Shown here: positions 1 to 7,162 of the stretch, in pieces
Position numbering within the stretch: position 1 is the stretch's first letter
How the letters are laid out: every line of letters starts with the position of its first letter
NCBI GenBank assembly: GCA_023259175.1
Contig: JAHFQV010000002.1
Location: 1 to 64,000, forward strand
Source: Oxalobacteraceae bacterium
GTDB taxonomy: Bacteria; Pseudomonadota; Gammaproteobacteria; Burkholderiales; Burkholderiaceae_D
Reading direction: 5' to 3'
Length of the DNA: 64,000 nucleotides
Notes under the pieces: model-generated
Told to the model about the DNA's origin: nothing
The model's database searches: none
What the model saw: the letters and a program-made list of their open reading frames with translations, nothing else
Program-made: the position numbers and the translations under genes

Positions 1-175
1 GTCGGTGTCGGTGTTGGTGTCGGTGTCGGTGTTGGTGTTGGTGTTGGTGTCGGTGTCGGTGTTGGTGTTGGTGTCGGTGTCGGCGTTGGTGTTGGCGTTG
101 GTGTTGGTGTTGGTGTTGGTGTTGGTGTGGGTGTGGGTGTGGGTGTGGGTGTTGGCGTTGGTGTTGGTGTTGGCG
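1..175. repeat. Hexanucleotide tandem repeat encoding a Thr-Pro linker
   Basis: About 29 copies of a 6-bp unit (GGTGTC/GGTGTT/GGTGTG variants on the plus strand) encode alternating Thr and Pro on the minus strand. Because the unit is a multiple of three, gain or loss of copies changes linker length without shifting frame. Variants differ mostly at Pro and Thr third positions, which suggests selection on the peptide. Confidence 0.85.
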
Positions 176-479
176 TACCGCAACTACCGTTATTTGTCCA
201 AGGTTGACCACTACCCGCAGCACCACTATTGGTCGCAGGATTTTGATTTTGCGTCCACCAATTTGCGGTGTAATTGGTGCCGTTGTAACTCGCTGTTCCA
301 CCACCGTTATAGGCTTTGGCGGCATCCCACACAGCATAACAAACAGTTGATGTTGCCATCAAGCTCGAACGTGTTTCGGTTTTTGGAACATCACTACCAC
401 CGCATGCTGCTAATAAACTGCCACTTGAAATGCACAACATCGCATTTCTCATCATTTTATGCAAAATAAGATTGTTCAC
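1..479 (-). CDS. Chitin-binding (CBM5/12-like) lipoprotein, 3' part beyond left edge
   Basis: Read on the minus strand this is a secreted lipoprotein. It starts at GTG 479 behind AGGAGA with a 5-nt spacer; an internal ATG at 455 is the alternative. A hydrophobic signal ends in the lipobox LLAAC. It is followed by a compact Trp- and Asn-rich module with the signature of chitin-binding domain family 5/12: VWDAAKAYNGGG near the start, NYTANWWTQNQNP in the middle, GQPWTNNGSC at the end. From about residue 101 the protein is an uninterrupted Thr-Pro repeat that runs off the window. Such linkers usually connect a CBM to a glycoside hydrolase or lytic enzyme, so a chitinase domain may follow outside; that part is inference. 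The plus-strand reading of the same bases is a Val/Leu repeat and is a shadow. Confidence 0.8.
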   Translation of the reverse strand, partial: MNNLILHKMMRNAMLCISSGSLLAACGGSDVPKTETRSSLMATSTVCYAVWDAAKAYNGGGTASYNGTNYTANWWTQNQNPATNSGAAGSGQPWTNNGSCGTPTPTPTPTPTPTPTPTPTPTPTPTPTPTPTPTPTPTPTPTPTPTPTPTPTPTPTPTP

Positions 480-1022
480 ACTTGTCTCCTAGAATATTTT
501 TTTTAAGGCTGGACAGCCTCCCAATTACGCCATCACTGATTTACTACAAACTGACAAACCTAATTCGGACGCAATTCCGGCACATTTCAAGCGAAATAGA
601 ATGCGCGCGAAACACGTACAGAATCGAGCATGTGAGCAGACTTATTTTCCGTCAACTGGTTTTTGCGAAAAATAACCAATCAAATACCAGTATAAAAATT
701 CAGTGCCAAAGCAAAAAAATGAGCGCACGCTCAAGAAAATCACATTTAGAAAAATGCCGCTTTTTCTCTATGCAAAACGAGGGAATTTGAATGTATTTTA
801 ATAGGCTTTTCCACATCGCCACCAACATATGGTTTTCCCTTTAAATTATCGTAAGGAGAGAGACCAAAGTGTTTATTTCAACCAACTGGTATCATCCACA
901 AAAAAGCAGAAAATCCAGTTCAATTTTCAGCGAAAATATTTCCAGAATTTATGCCTGCGCGTTCCATATACTTTGCTAGAATGCGAACATTAATCAACCG
1001 GAAATTTCGATTAGGCTCAGTC
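480..1022. other. Intergenic region between divergent lipoprotein genes
   Basis: About 540 bases of AT-rich sequence between two divergent lipoprotein genes, which should hold both promoters. A Shine-Dalgarno-like AAGGAGA at about 854 precedes a possible GTG-started 36-codon frame (869-979), but it has no recognisable features. I see no convincing RNA gene or repeat here. Confidence 0.4.
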
Positions 1023-1958
1023 ATGAATTATTTTTCGCGTCTTCATTGGACACTGTTGAGTGTCATGATCAGCCTACTTTTAAGCGCCTGCGGTGGTGGC
1101 GCAGTCGATACCAAACCAGCGGACAACACTCCAAGCACTGAAACCGGTGCGCCACTTGCAAGCGGTGACTATGCTAGCGATGGTTTTAATTGGTTCAATT
1201 TTCGTCGCAAGCAAATGGGCCTACCGCTCTTGATGCGTAGCAAAGTCATCGACGCGGCCGCACAAAATCATTCGCTCTATCAAAAACTCAATAATGGCAT
1301 TTCACATGACGAATTCAATGGCAAACCCGGCTACACGGGAACGGGGCTTTTTAATCGTTTGAATTATGTGGGTTACAGTTTTTCTATGCAGGACGCGTAT
1401 GCTTACGGCGAGGTCATTGCAGCGAGCACACGTTCAAGTGGGTTTAGTGCGGGCGAAGAATTGATTGCAGCGATTTTTCACCGCTTTCTAATTTTTGAAC
1501 CTAGCTATAAAGAAGCGGGCGCAGGCGCTGCAAGTTCCGGTGCCTATACGTATTTCACGACTGATTTTGCGGCCAATAATGGTTTGGGAAATGGTATAGG
1601 AAAAGGAAAACTGGCGAGCTACCCTTTCGCCAATCAGACCCAAGTGCCAACTATTTTTTATAGCGACGAGGAGATTCCCGATCCAGTGCCGAATCAAAAC
1701 GCGGTCGGCTATCCCATTAGTGTGCATGCCGACACGACATCCACCGTTCTGGTACGCACATTTTCCGTGCAAGTACGCGGTGGATTGCCCTTAGCTGTGA
1801 AGGTATTTAGCAGTATCAATAGCTCGGAAACCCCGCATTCGGCAGCGGCAATTATTCCACTTACGACGCTCACGCCGAACACCCTCTACGATGTGCAATT
1901 CGATGGCAGTGTTGACGGCGTTCCATTAGTGCTTAATTGGAGCTTCACCACCAAGTAA
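1023..1958 (+). CDS. CAP-domain (SCP/PR1-like) lipoprotein
   Basis: A 311-residue predicted outer-envelope lipoprotein. The chosen start, ATG 1023, places a basic N-terminus and hydrophobic stretch directly before the lipobox LLSAC; an in-frame ATG at 951 would add 24 residues before the signal. After a short Pro/Thr linker, residues about 55-200 resemble the CAP superfamily: a FNWFNFRRKQMGL helix, an AAAQNHSLY helix carrying the His, an ISHDEFNG segment, and an F...YKEAGAG segment near the domain end. The C-terminal 90 residues look like a beta-sandwich (ALTPNTLYDVQF-type Fn3/Ig-like ending in WSFTT). Bacterial CAP proteins are extracellular and mostly uncharacterised. It converges with the TRAP protein gene 29 bases away. 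Confidence 0.7.
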   Translation: MNYFSRLHWTLLSVMISLLLSACGGGAVDTKPADNTPSTETGAPLASGDYASDGFNWFNFRRKQMGLPLLMRSKVIDAAAQNHSLYQKLNNGISHDEFNGKPGYTGTGLFNRLNYVGYSFSMQDAYAYGEVIAASTRSSGFSAGEELIAAIFHRFLIFEPSYKEAGAGAASSGAYTYFTTDFAANNGLGNGIGKGKLASYPFANQTQVPTIFYSDEEIPDPVPNQNAVGYPISVHADTTSTVLVRTFSVQVRGGLPLAVKVFSSINSSETPHSAAAIIPLTTLTPNTLYDVQFDGSVDGVPLVLNWSFTTK

Positions 1959-1987
1959 GTACGAAAGTAAACACACAAAATGCGGCT

Positions 1988-3082
1988 TTATTTCAATTTT
2001 CGCCCCATGCTAAAACGTGCGAAGCTCTGTTCCGCCACATTAAACCATTGGCCTTGATTATTTCTAAACGCAACCCAGTCATCATAAATCTTTTTGAATT
2101 TTGGATTCTTGGCGGCTTCTTCAGTAAAAGTTTCTTGAGCCGCTTTAAAACAGGCTTCCAAGACGGGGGTCGGAAACGGTTTGAGTTCAATTTTTTCGGC
2201 CATCAGACGAGCCAATGCGGAAGGATTTTTTGCGTCGTATTTCGCCTGCATTTGAATATGGGCTTCCATGCTTGCAGCCTCTACCGCAGCTTGATAAGCC
2301 TTGGGCAATTTCGCCCATTCTTTTTTCCCGATATAAAACGAAAGTTGCGCGCCACCTTCCCACCAGCCTGGGTAGTGATAGACTTTTGCGACGCGATGAA
2401 AGCCTAATTTCTCATCGTCATAAGGCCCCACCCATTCGGCCGCATCAATCGTTCCTTTTTCAAGCGAGGTATAAATTTCACCGCCAGCCACTTGCACCGG
2501 GATGGTACCTAAACGCGACAACACTTTACCTGCAAAGCCACCGACACGAAATTTCAAACCTTTTAAGTCGTCTACGGTTTTGATTTCTTTACGAAACCAA
2601 CCGCCCATTTGCGTCCCGGTATTCCCACCAATGAAATTGACGATGTTATAGTCGGCGTAAAATTCACGCATCAGCTTCATGCCATTACCTTGCAACATCC
2701 AAGCCGCCTGTTGCCGCGACGTCATTCCAAACGGTACCGCGCAATCAAACGCAAAACTAGCGTCCTTGCCGTAGTAGTAGTAAGCCGCTGTGTGGCCGAC
2801 TTCAACAGTGCCGTCTTTCACTGCATCCAAAATAGCATTAAAAGGAACGATCTCGTTGGCAGCATAAGGGCGAATATTAAATTTTCCGTTGGTGAGTTCT
2901 TTCACGCGATTGCAAAAGGTCTCTGCGCCGCCATAAATGGTATCGAGATTTTTAGGGAAACTCGATGCGAGACGCCAATTCAGGGTAGGCAAAGCCTCCG
3001 CTGAACCAGCCTCAGCGGACAAACTTGCAGCACCCAATGCGCTACCTGCAGCAGCTTTTTTTAAAAACGAACGACGTTCCAT
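1988..3082 (-). CDS. TRAP transporter solute-binding protein, DctP family, Tat-exported
   Basis: A 364-residue periplasmic binding protein of the tripartite ATP-independent transporter family. It captures an organic acid and passes it to a DctQM membrane pair. Start ATG 3082 is preferred over ATG 3094 because GGGAG lies five bases before it. The N-terminus has a twin-arginine signal (RRSFLKKAAAG), so it is probably exported folded. The body shows the family hallmarks KTVDDLKGLKFRVGG, the ligand-contact arginine region, GTIDAAEWVGPYDD and the GWWEGGAQ motif seen in 2-oxo acid/lactate-type binders such as TakP. No dctQ or dctM gene is in the window, so this is an orphan or a scattered system. 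The substrate cannot be fixed from sequence alone. Confidence 0.87.
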   Translation of the reverse strand: MERRSFLKKAAAGSALGAASLSAEAGSAEALPTLNWRLASSFPKNLDTIYGGAETFCNRVKELTNGKFNIRPYAANEIVPFNAILDAVKDGTVEVGHTAAYYYYGKDASFAFDCAVPFGMTSRQQAAWMLQGNGMKLMREFYADYNIVNFIGGNTGTQMGGWFRKEIKTVDDLKGLKFRVGGFAGKVLSRLGTIPVQVAGGEIYTSLEKGTIDAAEWVGPYDDEKLGFHRVAKVYHYPGWWEGGAQLSFYIGKKEWAKLPKAYQAAVEAASMEAHIQMQAKYDAKNPSALARLMAEKIELKPFPTPVLEACFKAAQETFTEEAAKNPKFKKIYDDWVAFRNNQGQWFNVAEQSFARFSMGRKLK

Positions 3083-3139
3083 ACCTTCTCCCATTTTTTT
3101 GTTTTTTTAAATCTCATTGCGCGGCCAATCGCTAAGCAA

Positions 3140-4492
3140 TCAACTACCGGCAATCGTCATATTCTCTATCAAAATCGAACCCGTCGTTTTGGTTCCACGG
3201 GCGAGTGTGTCTGCGCCTATGGCGACAATTTGTTGAAACATTTCGCGCATATTGCCGGCAATCGTGATCTCTTCAACGGGGAACTGAATCACGCCATTTT
3301 CAACCCAATAGCCACTTGCACCACGCGAGTAATCGCCCGTCACATAATTAACACCTTGCCCCATCAATTCTGTAACTAACAAGCCGGTACCCATTTTTTT
3401 CAACATCTGCACAAAATGATCACCTCGCTTACAGAGGCTTGATGTCATGCTCAAATTATGTGAGCCACCCGCATTTCCTGTGGTTTGCATACCGAGTTTA
3501 CGCGCTGAATAGCTCGAGAGGAAATAGCCATTCAACACGCCATCGCTCACCACCTCACGTTGTTGCGTGCGTACACCTTCATCATCAAAAGGTGAAGAAC
3601 CGACCCCGCCTATCACATGCGGGTCTTCGGTAATTTGTATGTGCTTGGGGAAAATTTGCTGGCCTAAGCTGTCGAGCAAAAAGCTAGAACGGCGGTACAA
3701 GGCTCCGCCCGACACGGCTTGCACAAATGCGCCCAATAAGCCTGCGGCCAAAGGCGCTTCGAACAGCACTGGGCATTTACGGGTATCAATCGGTCTGGCA
3801 TTGAGTCGAGCCAAGGCGCGCTCTGCGGCGTAGTGCCCTACCGATTCGGGTGTGGCTAATTTTTTCGGGTCGCGCTGCGAACTATACCAATCGTCACGCT
3901 GCATACGCGCACCTTTACCGGCAATCGGCGCGACTGAAATAGTATGACGAGAAAATGGATAGCCCCCTAAAAATCCGCGCGAATTAGCACTCATGAAATG
4001 CGACTGCTGCACATACACTCCCGCACCTTCACAATTGCTGATGCGTTTATCCACCGCATACGCGGCTGCTTCTGTGCGCTGCGCCAGCGCGATGGCTTCT
4101 TCGGCACTAATCAGCCAAGGATGAAATAGTTTCAAATCGCGCGGCGCAGTTTCCAGCATATCGGCATCGGGCAATCCCGCGCAATCATCTTCAGCGGTGA
4201 AACGTGCAATGTTATAAGCGGCATCGACCGTATCTTGCAAAGATTTCTGAGAGAAATCCGAAGTACTTGCGTTACCGCGCCGGCTACCAATATAGACCGT
4301 AACCCCGACCCCTTTATCGCGATTTTGTTCTATGGTTTCGACTTTGCCTTTACGTACCCCGATTGATAGGCCGCCTCCTTCGCTCACCTCGACTGCGGCA
4401 TCACTTGCGCCACGCGTCTTCGCAAATCGCAGCATATCTTGTGTTATTTGCTTTAACTGATCCTCAGAATAGGTAAAAACTGGCTTGCTCAT
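3140..4492 (-). CDS. pmbA: Metalloprotease subunit PmbA/TldE
   Basis: A 450-residue member of the TldD/PmbA family. With TldD it forms a cytoplasmic heterodimeric protease that degrades unfolded peptides and matures microcin B17 in Escherichia coli. The TldE subunit lacks the zinc HExxxH motif carried by TldD, and none is visible here. Start ATG 4492 (MSKPVF) matches the usual N-terminus; the 21 codons upstream in frame look like non-coding sequence. Family features include the RKGKVETIEQNRDKG segment early and the TTGNAGG...NYVTGDYSRGASGYWVENG block near the C-terminus. It is divergent from darP, a common arrangement in betaproteobacteria, with 91 bases between the starts. Confidence 0.95.
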   Translation of the reverse strand: MSKPVFTYSEDQLKQITQDMLRFAKTRGASDAAVEVSEGGGLSIGVRKGKVETIEQNRDKGVGVTVYIGSRRGNASTSDFSQKSLQDTVDAAYNIARFTAEDDCAGLPDADMLETAPRDLKLFHPWLISAEEAIALAQRTEAAAYAVDKRISNCEGAGVYVQQSHFMSANSRGFLGGYPFSRHTISVAPIAGKGARMQRDDWYSSQRDPKKLATPESVGHYAAERALARLNARPIDTRKCPVLFEAPLAAGLLGAFVQAVSGGALYRRSSFLLDSLGQQIFPKHIQITEDPHVIGGVGSSPFDDEGVRTQQREVVSDGVLNGYFLSSYSARKLGMQTTGNAGGSHNLSMTSSLCKRGDHFVQMLKKMGTGLLVTELMGQGVNYVTGDYSRGASGYWVENGVIQFPVEEITIAGNMREMFQQIVAIGADTLARGTKTTGSILIENMTIAGS

Positions 4493-4583
4493 AGGCTGTA
4501 TTTTCGGTTTAAGGAGGAAAGCGAGTATCATAGCAGCTAACCACACAAATTCCATATAGATTTTATATTAAAGCGATTAATCC

Positions 4584-5219
4584 ATGCCAAACCCCAATCG
4601 TGGCTCTTGCGGCTATCAGTCCAACGAGTTTGAACAAGAATACGAACGTCCCTCCAAATCCGAATTAAAACGTCAAATGACCGCCCTACAAAAAATGGGG
4701 CAAGAATTAGTCGATGCGCCGCGCGACCGTGTTAAACGCGTCCCTATGCCGGAAGATGTACTTGAGGCGATACTGGTATGCCAGCAAATCACTAATCACG
4801 AAGGCCGTCGTCGACAAATGCAATTTGTCGGCAAAAAAATGCGCAGCTTAGACGAAGAAGAAGTCGCGCTAATCCAAAAAACCATAGACAGCTGGAAAGG
4901 CGCGTCTAAGGCTGAGACTGCCGCCATGCATTCACTCGAACGCAAGCGCGAAAAGTTGCTAGCTCATGACACTGCGCTGACCGAATTAATGGCGGAAAAT
5001 CCCGAGCTGGATGTACAGCATTTGCGCGCCTTGATTCGCAATGCACGCAAAGAACAAGCCGAGAATAAACCGCCCAAAGCCTATCGCGAAATCTTCCAAA
5101 TTTTGAAGGAAATCCAAGTCAAGAAAAAGGCTGCTAGTGCTGCCAATTCCGCTGCCAATGCTGCCGACCATGATGCGCAAGAAATTGACGAGAATGACGA
5201 AGAAGATGGCGACTATTGA
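4584..5219 (+). CDS. darP: Ribosome-associated protein DarP (YjgA, DUF615)
   Basis: A 211-residue protein of the YjgA family, which associates with late 50S ribosomal subunit precursors and promotes assembly. The core (PSKSELKRQMTALQKMG, then VPMPEDVLEAILVCQQI, then GRRRQMQFVGKKMR) is highly typical. The C-terminus is longer than in E. coli and ends in an acidic, Ala-rich tail (DAQEIDENDEEDGDY) that may be disordered. Its stop overlaps the start of mogA by 14 bases, so the two are probably translationally coupled. Confidence 0.95.
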   Translation: MPNPNRGSCGYQSNEFEQEYERPSKSELKRQMTALQKMGQELVDAPRDRVKRVPMPEDVLEAILVCQQITNHEGRRRQMQFVGKKMRSLDEEEVALIQKTIDSWKGASKAETAAMHSLERKREKLLAHDTALTELMAENPELDVQHLRALIRNARKEQAENKPPKAYREIFQILKEIQVKKKAASAANSAANAADHDAQEIDENDEEDGDY

Positions 5220-5847
5220 GCAAGAAAATAATGTGTCCCGCCCTTTACGTATCGGCTTTGTCTCGGTATCAGATCGAGCCTCAAGCGGTGTCTATCAAGA
5301 TCAAGGGCTGCCCGCACTACAGGAATGGTTCACAGCGACACTGAGCTCCGCTTGGCAGCTCGAAACTCGCTTAATTCCCGACGAACAGCATGCGATTGAG
5401 CAAAGCCTAATCGAATTAGTCGATCAGGCGCATTGCGATTTGGTGATTACAACAGGTGGAACTGGTCCTGCAAGACGCGATGTCACACCGGAAGCCACAT
5501 TGGCAGTGGCGACCAAAGAAATGCCCGGCTTCGGTGAACAAATGCGGCAAATTAGTTTGCACTTTGTACCGACCGCTATTTTGTCGCGCCAAGTCGCAGT
5601 CATCCGCGAGACCGATGAGCATGCGGCCTTAATACTCAATTTACCTGGCCAACCCAAGTCGATACGGGAAACATTAGAAGGTCTCAAAGACAGTGAAGGC
5701 AAACAAATTGTCCCAGGCATTTTCGCAGCGATCCCTTATTGCATAGACTTAATCGGTGGCCCCTACATCGAGACCGATGCAAGCCTGTGCCAAGTCTTTC
5801 GACCTAAATCCGCGATTCGAAAATCCAACACCGATTCGCCAAAATAA
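5206..5847 (+). CDS. mogA: Molybdopterin adenylyltransferase MogA
   Basis: A 213-residue cytoplasmic enzyme that adenylates molybdopterin before molybdenum insertion in molybdenum cofactor synthesis. Start ATG 5206 overlaps the end of darP and has GAAGAAG just before it; longer in-frame starts lie inside darP and give an unlikely leader. The MoCF fold is clear: GFVSVSDRAS near the start, the TTGGTGPARRDVTPEAT substrate-binding loop, GFGEQMRQISLHFVPTAILSRQ, and LNLPGQPKSIRETL. The first about 15 residues are a variable extension. Confidence 0.95.
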   Translation: MATIEQENNVSRPLRIGFVSVSDRASSGVYQDQGLPALQEWFTATLSSAWQLETRLIPDEQHAIEQSLIELVDQAHCDLVITTGGTGPARRDVTPEATLAVATKEMPGFGEQMRQISLHFVPTAILSRQVAVIRETDEHAALILNLPGQPKSIRETLEGLKDSEGKQIVPGIFAAIPYCIDLIGGPYIETDASLCQVFRPKSAIRKSNTDSPK

Positions 5848-5860
5848 GTGAGCTAGACTC

Positions 5861-6394
5861 GTGACTACCCTCATCACGCACGCACTGATACCGCTCACCA
5901 TGGGATTAGTCACACCTCGTCAACTATTGCCCTGGCGGCTAATTTTCATCGGCATGCTGTGTGCGATGCTACCTGACTTGGATGTCGCGGCGTTTCACTT
6001 TCAAATTCCCTATGCCTCACCTTTTGGACATCGCGGCTGGACCCATTCCATTATGTTCGCACTGTTCATGGCGGGTCTTGTCGGCATCCTAGAAAAATAC
6101 AGGACACAAGCCAATCCGCTACGCATCGCTATCCTCTTCGTCTTTATAGCGACACTCTCACATGGCGTTCTCGACGCGCTCACCAATGGCGGCTTAGGGA
6201 TCGCTTTTTTCTGGCCCTTCACGCAGGAACGCTACTTTTTCCCGGTACAGATGATACAAGTTTCACCGATAGGTCTCAAAAACTTCCTGAGCGAAAGAGG
6301 ACTGCGTGTGCTCATATCCGAGTTTCAGTTCATCTGGCTACCCTGTTTTTTCATCCTTATTTTCTCTTATTTTTCCCGTCCAAAATCAACATGA
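5861..6394 (+). CDS. YdjM-family inner-membrane metal-dependent hydrolase-like protein
   Basis: A 177-residue membrane protein starting at GTG 5861. It matches the YdjM/YbcI (DUF457) family: an early THALIPLTMG segment, a CAMLPDLDV motif after the first membrane helices, HRGWTHSIMFALF, and an SHGVLDALTNGG motif. These His/Asp clusters are why the family is called metal-dependent hydrolase; a biochemical activity is not established. About four hydrophobic segments are visible. Its stop overlaps the next gene's start (ATGA), indicating cotranscription with the esterase. Confidence 0.82.
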   Translation: MTTLITHALIPLTMGLVTPRQLLPWRLIFIGMLCAMLPDLDVAAFHFQIPYASPFGHRGWTHSIMFALFMAGLVGILEKYRTQANPLRIAILFVFIATLSHGVLDALTNGGLGIAFFWPFTQERYFFPVQMIQVSPIGLKNFLSERGLRVLISEFQFIWLPCFFILIFSYFSRPKST

Positions 6395-7065
6395 AACCCC
6401 ACCTCGACACGATAGAAATTGAAAGTGCAGAAAATCCCACGGCAGCGATTATTTGGATGCACGGCTTAGGTGCCGATGCCAATGATTTTGTATCGATGGT
6501 CGATGAACTGAATCTAAAAAACTGCCCCGCGATCCGATTTATTTTCCCCAACGCTCCCCAGATTCCGGTAACCCTCAATGGCGGCTACGTAATGCGCGCT
6601 TGGTATGACATCGCCGCGGCAGGCACCGACATACTCTTACGCGAAGATGAAAATGGGCTGCGTCAATCGCAACAAGACATCGCCGCATTGATCGCAAGAG
6701 AGAACGCACGCGGCATCCCCTGCGAAAAAATTATCCTCGCTGGATTTTCTCAGGGCTGTGCGATGAGTCTGCAAACGGGTCTGCGTCACCCGCAAAAATT
6801 AGCCGGCATTATGGGCTTGTCTGGCTATGTTCCGCTGGCACAAAAACTGGCCGAAGAGCGCCACCCGGCAAATCAAGCCACTTCCATTTTTCTGGTGCAT
6901 GGAACGGCTGATCCTGTCATTCCATTTCAAAGAGCCGAACAATCACGCGACCTACTTCGTGGCTTAAATTATTCGGTCGAATGGCACGACTATTGGATGC
7001 AGCATTCCCTCTGCGCACAAGAAATACTCGACATCGGAAAGTGGCTGGAAAAAGTTTTAGCTTAA
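6391..7065 (+). CDS. Alpha/beta-hydrolase carboxylesterase (phospholipase/carboxylesterase family)
   Basis: A 224-residue cytoplasmic serine esterase. Features in order: the oxyanion-side IIWMHGLGADANDF, FIFPNAP, the nucleophile elbow GFSQGCAMS with the catalytic Ser, HGTADPVIP with the catalytic Asp, and a C-terminal HSLCAQE with the catalytic His. This is the arrangement of acyl-protein thioesterase-like carboxylesterases such as Pseudomonas EstB. Natural substrates of the bacterial members are mostly unknown. The gene overlaps the YdjM-like gene by 4 bases and is followed by a hairpin that may end the transcript. Confidence 0.9.
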   Translation: MKPHLDTIEIESAENPTAAIIWMHGLGADANDFVSMVDELNLKNCPAIRFIFPNAPQIPVTLNGGYVMRAWYDIAAAGTDILLREDENGLRQSQQDIAALIARENARGIPCEKIILAGFSQGCAMSLQTGLRHPQKLAGIMGLSGYVPLAQKLAEERHPANQATSIFLVHGTADPVIPFQRAEQSRDLLRGLNYSVEWHDYWMQHSLCAQEILDIGKWLEKVLA

Positions 7066-7091
7066 AACAATTTTCAATACCCGCATTCTCG

Positions 7092-7130
7092 CTCTGGAAA
7101 AACCAATGAATATGGACTTTTCCAGAGTTT
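7092..7130 (+). terminator. Candidate terminator between esterase and DUF418 genes
   Basis: Perfect 10-bp inverted repeat (CTCTGGAAAA at 7092-7101 with TTTTCCAGAG at 7118-7127), a 16-nt loop and only a short TTT after the stem. It lies between two convergent genes and may serve both. The long loop and short U tract lower confidence. Confidence 0.5.
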
Positions 7131-7162
7131 CAAAGCAGGCTAAGAGACGACTTTAGCGGCCC

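Noticed and set aside
5-469. Plus-strand open frame rich in Val and Leu at the left edge
   Set aside because: It is the antisense reading of the Thr-Pro repeat and chitin-binding lipoprotein, which has a signal peptide, lipobox, Shine-Dalgarno and family motifs on the minus strand.
869-979. Small GTG-started frame behind AAGGAGA upstream of the CAP lipoprotein
   Set aside because: Only 36 codons, no recognisable features, and it overlaps the likely promoter region; kept as a note in the intergenic entry.
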